NCBI RefSeq assembly: GCF_016859125.1
Contig: NZ_CP069338.1
Span: 744,001-808,000, forward strand
Source: Archangium violaceum
GTDB taxonomy: Bacteria > Myxococcota > Myxococcia > Myxococcales > Myxococcaceae
DNA: 64,000 bases
Direction: 5' to 3'
The position numbers were made by a program, and so were the translations under genes. This document shows, one piece after another, positions 17,140-25,795 of this stretch (positions within the stretch are counted from its first letter, which is position 1; each line of letters begins with the position of its first letter). The notes below the pieces were generated by a model. The model was not told the DNA's origin. It did not search any database and worked only from the letters and a program-made list of their open reading frames with translations.

Positions 17140-18018
17140 GTGTCGAACTATTGGATTGGAGATTCCATCGGTCGCGTGCTGGGGCCCCTGACGCTCCAGT
17201 CGCTGCGCGAGCTCATCGGCTCGGGGCGACTCAAGGCCGTGACCCGCGCCTCGCGCGACGGCTCCTCGTGGGAGCCCATCGAGCACTTCAACGAGGTGAA
17301 GGATCTGCTGAGCGCGGCCCGGCCCACCCCGAGCACCGAGCAGCAACAAGCCCAGCGCCTGCGCCAACAGCTGAGCCAGATGCAGAACGTGCCGGCCCAC
17401 CAGCTCTTCGGTGTGAAGGCGGACGCGCCGCTGGAGGAGTTGCGCGGCGCCTTCTTCCGGCTGGCCAGGCGCTTCTCGCCGGAGCACCAGGGACCGAACA
17501 CCCACCCCGAGCTGCGCAAGGTGAACGCCGAGGTCTTCGAGCTGCTCGCGCGTCGCATGCGCGAGGCGGAGGCCCAGGGAAGCGCTCGCGCGGCGCCCGC
17601 CGCCCGGACGGCGGCTCCCCAGGTGGGCCGTGCCGCCCAGGCCCCTGCCTACACCTACTCGGCCGAGGAGTTCGTCGGCCTGCAGATGCGCAACGACCGG
17701 CTCCAGGTCGAGGTCAAGGTGAGCGCGCGCAACGTGGGCATCTTCACCGACCACCGCATCATCAACCTCCAGGCGGGAGGTCTCTTCATCCCCACGGAGA
17801 AGCCCCTGCAGTTGGGGACGCGCGTGGAGTTGGTGCTGAGCTTCGAGGAGCGGCAGATCAAGCTGCGGAGCTCCGTCATCTGGGAGTACTCGCTGGATGA
17901 TGGCAAGCAGCCGCGCGGCTATGGTCTGGGCCTGGCGGATCTACGCCAGGAGGAGCGAGCCTTCATCGACGAGTTCCTCCGCACCAACCGGGTCGCGGCG
18001 CCTACATCATCCCGCTGA
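17140..18018 (+). CDS. GYF-like / J-like / PilZ (TIGR02266) fusion protein
   Basis: A 292-aa cytoplasmic protein with three parts. Residues 1-48 form a GYF_2/DUF4339-like domain (YWIGDSIGRVLGPLTLQSL, WEPI). Residues about 85-150 resemble a J-domain helical hairpin (AHQLFGVKADAPLEELRGAF), but the HPD is replaced by SPEH, so DnaK stimulation is unlikely. Residues about 190-285 are the PilZ-like domain TIGR02266 (INLQAGGLFI, YGLGLADL), found mostly in myxobacteria; the RxxxR c-di-GMP motif is not evident. Start GTG 17140 has GAGGTGAG upstream. It follows the response regulator by 19 bases. Confidence 0.82.
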   Translation: MSNYWIGDSIGRVLGPLTLQSLRELIGSGRLKAVTRASRDGSSWEPIEHFNEVKDLLSAARPTPSTEQQQAQRLRQQLSQMQNVPAHQLFGVKADAPLEELRGAFFRLARRFSPEHQGPNTHPELRKVNAEVFELLARRMREAEAQGSARAAPAARTAAPQVGRAAQAPAYTYSAEEFVGLQMRNDRLQVEVKVSARNVGIFTDHRIINLQAGGLFIPTEKPLQLGTRVELVLSFEERQIKLRSSVIWEYSLDDGKQPRGYGLGLADLRQEERAFIDEFLRTNRVAAPTSSR

Positions 18019-18130
18019 GGAATACCGCGGCCAGCAAGAGGTAGGTGGTCGCCACCAGCACCACCGCCTTCAATTCCACGCCGTCCTTCTTCACCACGCT
18101 TCCGAAGTACATGTGCAGTCCCCCGTTCAT
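18002..18130 (-). CDS. Small single-pass membrane protein (42 aa)
   Basis: A short frame of 42 residues. MNGGLHMYFGSVVKKDGVEL is followed by a clear hydrophobic helix (KAVVLVATTYLLLAAVFLSG) ending in MM. A second ATG (Met7) has GGGGGA about 6 bases upstream and would give 36 residues. The 3' end overlaps the end of the PilZ-fusion gene by 17 bases on the opposite strand. The charged cytoplasmic segment followed by one helix is the usual layout of small membrane proteins, but there is no homology evidence. Function unknown. Confidence 0.5.
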   Translation of the reverse strand: MNGGLHMYFGSVVKKDGVELKAVVLVATTYLLLAAVFLSGMM

Positions 18131-18205
18131 GCCCTACGCTTCTGACTACGAAGCACGGGGCGGGTGATTGCACCGTGCCATTTCGGGTGAAGGCAGGAGG
18201 ACGAC

Positions 18206-19822
18206 GTGTCGGACTTGGCGGAGTACCAGGCGCTCGAGGGCCTTCCGGCCCCCGTCGTGGTGATCCGTGGAGAGCTGGTCATCTACACCAATCCGGCGAT
18301 GCTGACGCTGCTGGGCATCGGCCTGGAGGAGGTGCGCGATACCCGGCTCCCGGAGTTGCTGGCCCGCTTCACGCCCACGGATCGCGCGTGGTTGGAGCCC
18401 ATGCGCCAGGCGCACGCGCACGGGGAGCGGCTCCCGGACATCGCCTGGCTGCGCGTGCGCGTGGCGGGGGGCCAGGAGAGGGCCTACAGCGTGCGCCGGG
18501 GCAGCGGGCCGAGGAGTGGGGACAGGCTGCTGCTGCTGCTCGACGTCGAGAGCGAGGCCAGCATGCGGCGGCTCACCGAGGCGCTCGTGGAGGCCGCCGG
18601 CGAGCTGGTGCGCTGCCGCGACGAGCAGGCCGTGCTGGAGATGGCGGTCGAGGCCATCCACCGGCAGGGCTTCTTCGTGACGGTGATGATGATCGAGGGG
18701 GATGCGCTCGTCCATGGACCGATGCGGCAGGATCCCGTGCAGGTGGCCGCCAGTGAGCGGCTCTACGGGCAGCCCATCCACGAGATACGCTTCCCCCGCT
18801 CCAGCATGCCCCACCTCGAGGAGGTCATCACCCGCCGCAAGGCGGCCTTCCACGAGGATCTCTTCAAGATGCTCGAGACCTTCCATACCACGGAGCTGCT
18901 GGCACAGATGCGGCGTGCCTACCCCGCAGTGCGAGGCCTGGATGCACCCATCTTCGTGGAGGGGGAGCCCTATGGAATCCTGGCCATCCACGGCGAGACG
19001 CTGACGCCGACGAGCGCGGCCACGCTGGAGCTGTTCGCGCGGCAGGTGGGAGGAGCACTGGAGAACGTGCGCCACCACCGGCGCGCCGCCGCGCGTCTGG
19101 CCGAGCTGTCACGGCTGCAGTCGGAGCTGGTGGCGCAGGAGCGGCTGACGGTGCTGGGCGAGGCCGCGGGTGTGGTGGCCCATGAGGTGCGCAACCCCCT
19201 GGGCGCCATCCTCAACGCGGCGGCGGTCCTCAAGCGCGACAAGCTGGGCCCCATCGGCAAGAGCGCGGTGGAGATGCTGGAGGAGGAGGCCACGCGGCTG
19301 GACGCGATGGTGAGGGATCTGCTGGACGTGGTGCGTCCGCTGGAGCCCCGGCCACGTCCGCTGCACCCGGGCGAGCTGGCCCGGCGCACATTGGAGCTCT
19401 TCCGAGAGCGGCGCCAGCTCGGCAACGTGCGGGTGACCGTGGACGAGGCGCCGGAGCTGCCCATGCTCCAGGCCGACGAGACCCTGTTGCAGCTCGCGCT
19501 GGAGAACCTGCTGCGCAACGCGGTGCAGGCCTCGCCGCCCGGAGGAGAGGTGCGCGTGGCGGTGGCTCGCGTGCCGGAGGGCATCCACCTCACCGTGGAG
19601 GACGCGGGCCCGGGCGTCTCCCCGGCGGATGCCCAGCGCATCTTCGAGCCCTTCTTCACCACGCGCACCACGGGCACTGGCCTGGGGCTCGCGGTGGTGC
19701 GCAGGGTGGTGGTCGCCCATGGCGGAACGGTGTCGGTGGGCCAGCGGCCTGGAGGCGGCGCGCGCTTCGAGTTGCGTCTGCCGCTCCAGGTGGAGCCGCG
19801 GCCCCTGCCTCACGCGCCCTGA
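18206..19822 (+). CDS. Sensor histidine kinase (PAS-GAF-HisKA-HATPase)
   Basis: A 538-aa soluble kinase without membrane segments. Residues about 8-115 form a PAS-like domain (LPAPVVVIRGELVIYTNPAM). Residues about 125-290 form a GAF-like domain. HisKA has the phosphoacceptor His326 (VVAHEVRNPLGA). The ATPase domain shows the N box (LENLLRNAVQAS), EDAGPGVS and TGTGLGLAVV. Start GTG 18206 has GGAGG about 7 bases upstream. No receiver is fused; the receiver at 16749 is the nearest candidate partner. The 3' end overlaps the convergent methyltransferase by 13 bases. Confidence 0.92.
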   Translation: MSDLAEYQALEGLPAPVVVIRGELVIYTNPAMLTLLGIGLEEVRDTRLPELLARFTPTDRAWLEPMRQAHAHGERLPDIAWLRVRVAGGQERAYSVRRGSGPRSGDRLLLLLDVESEASMRRLTEALVEAAGELVRCRDEQAVLEMAVEAIHRQGFFVTVMMIEGDALVHGPMRQDPVQVAASERLYGQPIHEIRFPRSSMPHLEEVITRRKAAFHEDLFKMLETFHTTELLAQMRRAYPAVRGLDAPIFVEGEPYGILAIHGETLTPTSAATLELFARQVGGALENVRHHRRAAARLAELSRLQSELVAQERLTVLGEAAGVVAHEVRNPLGAILNAAAVLKRDKLGPIGKSAVEMLEEEATRLDAMVRDLLDVVRPLEPRPRPLHPGELARRTLELFRERRQLGNVRVTVDEAPELPMLQADETLLQLALENLLRNAVQASPPGGEVRVAVARVPEGIHLTVEDAGPGVSPADAQRIFEPFFTTRTTGTGLGLAVVRRVVVAHGGTVSVGQRPGGGARFELRLPLQVEPRPLPHAP

Positions 19823-20970
19823 GCAGGAGGCAGCGAGCACAGCAGGAGGCGGCAGCGCAGTCCTCCATTGCGCACCGGAAGGTTGCGCCCCTCGGGCAAC
19901 CCCAGGGCGCGGATGAGCCCCGTGTCCTCCGGGACGAGCACCGCGGCGCGCCAGCCCGCGAAGGCCCGCCGGAAGGTGGCACCCAGGGCCCGGTAGAGCC
20001 CCGGGAGATCCTCCGCCTCGCCGACCCGCTTGCCATAGGGAGGATTCACCACCACCAGCCCCGGCCCGAGCCCCGCTGGCGGCACCAACGTGCGCACGTC
20101 CTGGCGCTCCAGCGTGAGCGTCACCCCGGCCCGCCGCGCGTTGCGCCGCGCCGTGCCCAGCGACCCCGCGTTGATGTCGTAGCCCCTCGAGGCCGAGCGC
20201 GGCGCGGGCAGCGTCTCCGTCCCCGCCCTCGCCTGGCGTGCGCTCCAATCCGCCGCATCGAAGCCGGGGAAGCGCTCGAAGGCGAAGGAGCGCTGGAGCC
20301 CCGGTGCCCGCCGCTGGGACATCCACGCGCCCTCGATGAGGAAGGTGCCCGAGCCACACATGGGGTCCACGAGCGGCTCCACCCCGTCATACCCGGCCAG
20401 CACCAGGATGCCCGCGGCGAGCGTCTCGCGCAGGGGAGCCCGGCTCACCTCCTGCCGGTACCCACGTCGATGCAGGGGCTCGCCGCTGGTGTCCGCGCTC
20501 ACCGTGCACGTGTCCCCCTCCACCCGGACCAGCAGGGTGAGGCCCTCGGAGGACTCCTCGTCCAGCGCGCCCGCGCGCTCCACCGAGGCGAGCCTCCACG
20601 CCCGCGCCGCGGCGGTCACCACCGCGTCCGGCCCCTTGAAGCGCGCGCGGTGCAGCGCCACCGAGAGCCTCGGCGCCGTCCGTCCGTCCCATACGCGGCC
20701 CAGGGGCAGCCCCGCCAGTCCCTTCTCGAGCGCCCCGGCGTCCGGCGCCGAGAAGCGCCCCAGCCGCAGGAGCACCCGGCTCGCGGTGCGCAGGCGCAGG
20801 TTGGCCTCCCGGTGCAGCCCCGGCTCCCCCGTGAGCTCCACCCCGCCCTCCACCCTCCGGGGCGAGAAGCCCAGGGCCTGGGCCTCGGCCTCCACGGCGG
20901 GCTCCAGTCCCGGCAGCGCCGAGATGAAGACGTGCTCCCTCTGTTGGACGTTCGTCACCTGAAGCGGCAT
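19810..20970 (-). CDS. THUMP-domain class I SAM RNA methyltransferase (RlmL/Trm14-like)
   Basis: A 386-aa enzyme. The N-terminal ferredoxin-like/THUMP region (residues 10-160, HVFISALPGLEPAVEAEA) binds RNA in this family. The Rossmann methyltransferase domain follows with DPMCGSGTFLIEGA as SAM motif I and NPPYGKR as the N6/N2-type catalytic motif. It corresponds to the RlmL N-half or Trm14/TrmN group that makes m2G in rRNA or tRNA; which RNA is not readable. ATG 20970 gives MPLQVTNVQQREHVF. It diverges from the flavin reductase and overlaps the histidine kinase stop. Confidence 0.88.
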   Translation of the reverse strand: MPLQVTNVQQREHVFISALPGLEPAVEAEAQALGFSPRRVEGGVELTGEPGLHREANLRLRTASRVLLRLGRFSAPDAGALEKGLAGLPLGRVWDGRTAPRLSVALHRARFKGPDAVVTAAARAWRLASVERAGALDEESSEGLTLLVRVEGDTCTVSADTSGEPLHRRGYRQEVSRAPLRETLAAGILVLAGYDGVEPLVDPMCGSGTFLIEGAWMSQRRAPGLQRSFAFERFPGFDAADWSARQARAGTETLPAPRSASRGYDINAGSLGTARRNARRAGVTLTLERQDVRTLVPPAGLGPGLVVVNPPYGKRVGEAEDLPGLYRALGATFRRAFAGWRAAVLVPEDTGLIRALGLPEGRNLPVRNGGLRCRLLLCSLPPAQGA

Positions 20971-21040
20971 TGTCCGCGACCGACGCCCGGCCGCAATGCT
21001 TTCCTCGAGGCAACGTCCACCGGGCTGGTAGGGAGGAACC

Positions 21041-21925
21041 ATGAGCGCAGCCGTGACGACCGCCCGGAATCGCCCCCGGGAGTACGAGGTGACGGTGACC
21101 GATGTGCGCATGGAGACGCACGACACCGCCACCCTCTTTCTGGACTTCGGCCAGGAGCGCCCCGAGTACCGCGCCGGCCAGTTCATCAACATCGACCCGC
21201 ACCAGTTCCGCGTGCTCGGCCACTTCGCCACCTACCTCCAGGAGCAGAAGGGGCGCAAGGAGCCCGCGCGCTCGTACTCGCTCGCCTCCGCGCCGCACGA
21301 GCCCCTGGTCGCCATCACCGTGAAGGACGAGGAGTTCATCCCCGGCTTCACCCGCTACCCTCCCCTGCTCTCGCCCTACCTCGTCCACGGGCACCTCACC
21401 GGAACGAAGATGCGCGTGCTGGGCTTCATGGGGCCCTACGTGCTGCCGGACGACGTGGAGGAGCGCACGGACCACATCGTCCACGTCATCGCCGGCTCCG
21501 GAGCGGTGCCCAACTTCTCCATCATCAAGGACGCCCTGCACCGGGGGCTCGGGCCACGCCACACCGTCATCGCCACCAACAAGACGTGGGGGGACATCCT
21601 CTACCGCGAGACCTTCGAGGCGCTCGAGCGCGCGCACCCGGACAAGCTGCGGGTGGTGCACAACCTCACGCGCGAGACGGACGAGTCGCGCTTCGGCCCC
21701 ACCGTGCGCAAGGGCCGCATCAACGAGGCCCTGTTGGAGGAGCTCATCCCGGACCGGGCCACGTGCCTCGTCTACGTGTGCGGCCCGGCCATCACCCCGT
21801 GGGACCGGCGCAAGGCGCTGGAGACGCGCACGCCGGCCACGCCACGCTTCATGGAGACGGTGCTCGGCCATCTCCACACCATGGGCATCGACGACAAGCG
21901 CATCAAACGGGAGTCGTACGGGTAG
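21041..21925 (+). CDS. FAD-dependent ferredoxin-NADP reductase-like oxidoreductase
   Basis: A 294-aa flavoprotein of the FNR superfamily. FAD-binding RSYS is at 77-80, the pyridine-nucleotide motif GSGAVPNFS at 152-160, and the C-terminal CGPA at 247-250. There is no [2Fe-2S] domain, so it must pass electrons to a separate partner such as a ferredoxin, which is not encoded nearby. An unusual His-rich insertion (HQFRVLGHFATYLQEQ) lies between the FAD-binding strands. Its 3' end overlaps the convergent methyltransferase by 23 bases. Confidence 0.88.
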   Translation: MSAAVTTARNRPREYEVTVTDVRMETHDTATLFLDFGQERPEYRAGQFINIDPHQFRVLGHFATYLQEQKGRKEPARSYSLASAPHEPLVAITVKDEEFIPGFTRYPPLLSPYLVHGHLTGTKMRVLGFMGPYVLPDDVEERTDHIVHVIAGSGAVPNFSIIKDALHRGLGPRHTVIATNKTWGDILYRETFEALERAHPDKLRVVHNLTRETDESRFGPTVRKGRINEALLEELIPDRATCLVYVCGPAITPWDRRKALETRTPATPRFMETVLGHLHTMGIDDKRIKRESYG

Positions 21926-22757
21926 CGGGCTCCACGCCCAGCACCCGCGCCAGCTTGGGCCGCACCCCGAAGGCGCCCAGCAGCGACTCCAGCTTCGCGC
22001 GCGCCTGCCGGTTCTCCCGGTGCACCCGCCGGCCGAGGATCAGCTCGTTTTTCAGCGAGTGCTCCCAGCCCGTCAGCTCCGTCACCGTCACCTGGTAGCC
22101 GAAGGCCTCCAGCGTCAGCGCGCGGAGGACATTCGTGAGGTGGCTGCCGAACTCGCGCCGGTGCCACGCGTGCTGGTAGAGCAGCGCCAGCGTCGGCTCC
22201 ACCGCCTGCTTGCTCTCCTTGAGCTGAGTGGCCACCTCCGCCTGGCAGCACGGCACCACCGCGACGTGGTCCGCGCCCTTCTGGATGGCCACCGCCAGCG
22301 CGTCATCCGTCGCCGTGTCGCACGCGTGCAGCGCGGTGAGCAGGTGCACGCGCTCGGGCCACTGCGCCGTCTCCAGGTGCGCCGTCTGGAACTCCATCCG
22401 CCCGAAGCCCAGCCGCCCGGCCCGCTCCTTCGCCCGCTGCGTCAGCTCCGGCCGCCCCTCGACGTTGAGCAGCGTGCCCGCCTCCGCGTCCTTGAGGAAC
22501 AGCTCGTACAGGATGAAGCCCAGGTACGCGTTGCCACTGCCCGCGTCCACCACCACGGGAGACGGGTGGCGCGTCTGGATGTCCTCCATCGCCGGCCGCA
22601 ACAGACCCACCAGGTGGTTGACCTGCTTGAGCTTGCGCAGGGCATCCGCGTTGAGGTGCCCCTCGCGCGTGAGCAGATGCAGCTCACGCAGGAGCTCCTT
22701 GGACTGGTCCGGCAGCAGCTCGCGCCGGACCTGCTGACCTTTGACCTGCCGCCTCAG
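21903..22757 (-). CDS. SAM-dependent methyltransferase, probable CTG start
   Basis: About 284 aa. SAM motif I is VVVDAGSGNAYLGF; HLLTALHACDTATDD and VVPCCQAEV resemble the Methyltransf_32/TRM13-like group. The first conventional start is GTG 22610, but that falls inside an evidently conserved helix (ALRKLKQVNHLVGLL) just before motif I. The frame is open further upstream with no ATG, GTG or TTG. CTG at 22757 overlaps the TGA of the nifU-like gene (CTGA) and has GAGGTGG 7 bases upstream, so I place the start there. Substrate unknown. Confidence 0.7.
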   Translation of the reverse strand: MRRQVKGQQVRRELLPDQSKELLRELHLLTREGHLNADALRKLKQVNHLVGLLRPAMEDIQTRHPSPVVVDAGSGNAYLGFILYELFLKDAEAGTLLNVEGRPELTQRAKERAGRLGFGRMEFQTAHLETAQWPERVHLLTALHACDTATDDALAVAIQKGADHVAVVPCCQAEVATQLKESKQAVEPTLALLYQHAWHRREFGSHLTNVLRALTLEAFGYQVTVTELTGWEHSLKNELILGRRVHRENRQARAKLESLLGAFGVRPKLARVLGVEPATRTTPV

Positions 22758-23314
22758 ACGGACACCACCTCGGAGACCTCGGGGATGAGCTCACGCAGAC
22801 GTGACTCGATGCCCATCTTCAAGGTCGCCGTGGACGAGGGGCAGCCCGAGCACGCGCCGCGCATGTGCAGGTAGACGATGCCCTCCTCGAAGCGGTCCAG
22901 GGTGATGTCCCCGCCGTCCTGCGCCACCGCCGGCCGGATCTCCGCGTCCAGGATCTCCTGGATGCGCGTCTCCACCGAGCCGCTCGCGCCCACCGCCGCT
23001 CGCGCAGCCGCGAGGGCCTCCTCGTTCACCGCCGGCAGCCCCGCGCCCAGGTGCTCGTCCAGCGTGGCCATCACCGCGTCGTTCAGCTCGTCCCACTCGC
23101 CCTCGTCACCCTTGGTGACGGTGACGAAGTTGCTGCCCACCATCACCGCCGTCACGCCCTTGATGTTCATGAGCTTGAGCGCCAGCGGAGACTTCTCCTC
23201 CGCGGCCTGCTTGCTCGTGACGTTCACCGCTCCGGACGATACGAGCCGCCGATCCACCACGTACTTCAGCGTGCTGGGGTTGGGCGTCCACTCAAGCTGG
23301 ATGTTCACCGACAT
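22754..23314 (-). CDS. NifU/Nfu-type Fe-S scaffold protein
   Basis: A 186-aa protein with an N-terminal Nfu_N domain (residues 3-90, IQLEWTPNPSTLKYVV) and a C-terminal NifU domain (about 115-186). The C-terminal domain carries the cluster-ligating CxxC, Cys155 and Cys158 in RGACSGCPSS. Such proteins assemble or carry [4Fe-4S] clusters to apo-proteins in the cytoplasm. ATG 23314 has GGGAG upstream. It is the upstream gene of a two-gene unit with the methyltransferase, whose start overlaps its stop. Confidence 0.92.
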   Translation of the reverse strand: MSVNIQLEWTPNPSTLKYVVDRRLVSSGAVNVTSKQAAEEKSPLALKLMNIKGVTAVMVGSNFVTVTKGDEGEWDELNDAVMATLDEHLGAGLPAVNEEALAAARAAVGASGSVETRIQEILDAEIRPAVAQDGGDITLDRFEEGIVYLHMRGACSGCPSSTATLKMGIESRLRELIPEVSEVVSV

Positions 23315-23408
23315 GTCGAAATTTCTCCCGTGCCCCCTTCCTCTAAGCCGGCGGACCTGCCCTGGCAACCCCGAGCTTCCGATGCGGGCCTCCCACCAGG
23401 GTTGCTTT

Positions 23409-23427
23409 ATCTGACAATCAGATTTTT
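23409..23427. other. Short hairpin with T run in divergent intergenic region
   Basis: ATCTGA-CAA-TCAGAT forms a 6-base stem with a 3-base loop followed by TTTT, in a locally AT-rich stretch between the nifU-like gene and the DUF2378 gene. The shape is terminator-like on the plus strand, but there is no upstream plus-strand gene to end. It may instead be a regulatory palindrome for one of the divergent genes. Confidence 0.3.
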
Positions 23428-23503
23428 ACCCGACTTCAGGGATAGGCCGTCCAGGCATGATAAGCTGAGAAAACGGCTGATGCCCCAGCCGGGGGATACA
23501 CCC

Positions 23504-24076
23504 ATGGAAAGTCCAGGCCTGCTGGTGCGAAACCCCAGTCCGACGATGGCCCAACCGCGCATTCCGTCGAGCGTGTTCGAGGGGCTCTTCGTCCGGGGAC
23601 TCGAGCCGCATGACGAACTGGCCCGGGCCCTGGTGGCGGAGGGGTATGACCCCAGGTGCCCCGAGCTCGACTACCCGGTGCAGGTGTGGAAGCGGTGTGT
23701 CGCGCTGGCGAGGGATCAGGTCTACGGCGAGCTGAGCGACGCGGATGCCTACCGCATCCTCGGCCGCAAGCTGATCGAGGGCTTCGCGGACACGCTGGTG
23801 GGCCGGGTGGCGGCCGTGGCGCTGCCGATGATTGGAGCGGCGCGCGTGATGGAGCGGCTGCCGCGCTACATGGCGATGATGGGACGGCCGGACCTGACGG
23901 TGCACCTGGTGACCGTGGGCGAGCGGGCCCGGCGCGTCAGCATCCCGGACACGCACAACCGCCCGGAGCTCATCGCCGGAGCCATCGAAGCCGGGCTGGA
24001 GCGGGCCCACGTACAGCCCATCATCAGCGTGGAGGAGCGCTCGCACCTGGGCTTCCGCCTCCTCGTCCGGTGGTAG
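23504..24076 (+). CDS. DUF2378 (TIGR02265) family protein
   Basis: A 190-aa cytoplasmic protein of a family expanded in Myxococcus and relatives, described as a paralogous domain of unknown function. Recognisable features are SSVFEGLFVRGLEP at the start, the PVQVWKRCVALARDQVYGEL helix, ADAYRILGRKLIEGF and a terminal GFRLLVRW strand. ATG 23504 (MESPGLLVRNPSP) is chosen; ATG 23480 is an alternative and ATG 23549 would still keep the whole domain. It is followed 16 bases later by a small hypothetical gene. Confidence 0.82.
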   Translation: MESPGLLVRNPSPTMAQPRIPSSVFEGLFVRGLEPHDELARALVAEGYDPRCPELDYPVQVWKRCVALARDQVYGELSDADAYRILGRKLIEGFADTLVGRVAAVALPMIGAARVMERLPRYMAMMGRPDLTVHLVTVGERARRVSIPDTHNRPELIAGAIEAGLERAHVQPIISVEERSHLGFRLLVRW

Positions 24077-24092
24077 TGGTAGAAGAGCCACC

Positions 24093-24533
24093 ATGGCCTA
24101 CCCTCCCCGGCTCGCACACCTGGCCACGCGCTCGGTGGTGGCGGCGAAGCTGACGCCCACCTACGCGCGCGCCCACCACATCGACGAGAACGAGGCCGCG
24201 CAACGCCTCGCCACCGCCCTCCAGGGCCGGTTGCTGCCCTCCCTGTTGGAGGAGGCATGGCGGGTGATGCGGGGCAAGTCCAAGCGGCTCGATGACGAGG
24301 GCCTCCTGGAGAAGGTGGCCACCACGTTGAAGGATCGTCCCATGCGCCCCGGCCGGGTGGCGGAGCTGACGCCCGCGTGGAGTGCCTTCCTCGTGCTGGC
24401 GGACCTGGAGGCCGGCACCGCGAGCGAGGCCGCGCGCCGGGTGATGGAGTCGCCCGAGGGCCGCCAGCGCGCCCAGGACGGCCTGGCCGAGGTGGGAGGA
24501 TTCCTCGCCGCCGAGCTCACCCGGGGCCGATAG
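24093..24533 (+). CDS. Hypothetical helical protein
   Basis: A 146-aa soluble protein, mostly helical by composition, with no signal peptide, Cys or recognisable catalytic motif. NEAAQRLATALQGRLLPSL and GRQRAQDGLAEVGGFLAAEL look like amphipathic helices. Coding is supported by steady high-GC third positions and by its place 16 bases after the DUF2378 gene on the same strand. I do not recognise the family. Confidence 0.65.
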   Translation: MAYPPRLAHLATRSVVAAKLTPTYARAHHIDENEAAQRLATALQGRLLPSLLEEAWRVMRGKSKRLDDEGLLEKVATTLKDRPMRPGRVAELTPAWSAFLVLADLEAGTASEAARRVMESPEGRQRAQDGLAEVGGFLAAELTRGR

Positions 24534-24607
24534 ACCGCCAGGCCACTCCGTTTCCGGCGAGCTGGCGGGCCCCGGGCCTGGCCGTTATAGGCTCCGGCCG
24601 CTCGACG

Positions 24608-25786
24608 ATGTCCGACCCGCTGCCGCCCACCCTGCGCATCCATCGCGCCATCACCGAGGTCCCTCGGGGAACCTGGGACGCGCTGCTCGACGACGCGGCC
24701 CGGCCCTTCCTGGAGTGGGCCTTCCTCGCGGCGTTGGAGGAGAGTGGCAGCGTGGGTCCCCATGTCGGCTGGCATCCGCGCCACCTCACCCTGTGGAGGG
24801 GCGCGCGGTTGGTGGCGGCGGCCCCCGCCTACCTCAAGGACGACAGTCACGGCGAGTTCGTCGCCGACTGGTCCTGGGCCACCGCCACCGAGCGCCAGGG
24901 GGTGCGCTACTACCCGAAGCTGCTGCTGACGGTGCCCTTCACCCCCGTGACGGGCCGCCGCATGTTGGTGGCCGCGGACGAGGACCGTCGAGCCCGGGAG
25001 GAGGAGCTCGCCCGCGCCGCCCAGGAGTACGCCCGCGCCGAGGGCTTCTCCAGCGTCCATGTCCACTTCGCCACCGAGGCCGAGGCCACCACCCTGGAGG
25101 CCGCCGGTTACGCGGTGCGGCTGGGCGTCCAGTATCAATGGCGCAACAAGGGTTATGGCTCCTTCGAGGACTTCCTCGGCCGCTTCCACGCGCGGCGGCG
25201 CCACCAGATTCGCCGGGAGCTGCGCGCGCCGGCCGCCCAGGGCCTGACCCTGCGCACCCTTCGGGGCGAGGAGCTGGCCGGGGTGGAGCCGGACGATCTC
25301 TATCGCCTCTATGCCTCCACGGTGGACAAGTACCCGTGGGGCCGGCGCTTCCTCACCCCGGACTTCTTCGCGCGGATGCTCTCCACCTTCCGCTCGTCCT
25401 GCGAGGTGGTGGAGGCCCGCCAGGACGGCCGGCTGGTGGCCGGGGCCTTCAACCTGGTGGGACACCGGGTGCTCTACGGCCGTTATTGGGGCTGCTTCGA
25501 GGAGCACCCCTTCCTGCACTTCAACGTGTGCCTCTACCACCCGGTGGCGGAGGCCATCGCCCGGGGGCTGGAGCGCATCGAACCGGGGGCGGGCGGGGAG
25601 CACAAGCTCACCCGGGGTTTCGAGCCGAGCCTCACCTGGAGCGCTCACTTGCTGTTCCACCCGGGGGTCGATCGGGCGGTACGCTCCTTCCTGGAGCACG
25701 AACGAGCGGCCGTGCTGGCTGGCCTGCCCCGGTGGCAAGCCGAAACAGGATTCAAGCGGGGGCCGTTGGTGCCCCCTACTCGTTAG
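24608..25786 (+). CDS. GNAT-fold / FemAB-like protein (DUF482, peptidoglycan biosynthesis/recognition)
   Basis: A 392-aa protein of the PF04339 type. FLEWAFLAALEESGSVGPHV, the paired HARRRHQIRREL and DKYPWGRRFL regions, and the closing GGEHKLTRGFEPSLTWSAHL are characteristic of this family. It contains two GNAT-like lobes related in fold to the FemABX aminoacyl-tRNA-dependent ligases. No family member in this branch has a firm reaction that I can cite. It ends 9 bases before clpS, so the three genes are probably one transcript. The link to ClpS/ClpA suggests a role with N-degrons; this is inference. Confidence 0.8.
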   Translation: MSDPLPPTLRIHRAITEVPRGTWDALLDDAARPFLEWAFLAALEESGSVGPHVGWHPRHLTLWRGARLVAAAPAYLKDDSHGEFVADWSWATATERQGVRYYPKLLLTVPFTPVTGRRMLVAADEDRRAREEELARAAQEYARAEGFSSVHVHFATEAEATTLEAAGYAVRLGVQYQWRNKGYGSFEDFLGRFHARRRHQIRRELRAPAAQGLTLRTLRGEELAGVEPDDLYRLYASTVDKYPWGRRFLTPDFFARMLSTFRSSCEVVEARQDGRLVAGAFNLVGHRVLYGRYWGCFEEHPFLHFNVCLYHPVAEAIARGLERIEPGAGGEHKLTRGFEPSLTWSAHLLFHPGVDRAVRSFLEHERAAVLAGLPRWQAETGFKRGPLVPPTR

Positions 25787-25795
25787 AGGGAGACC

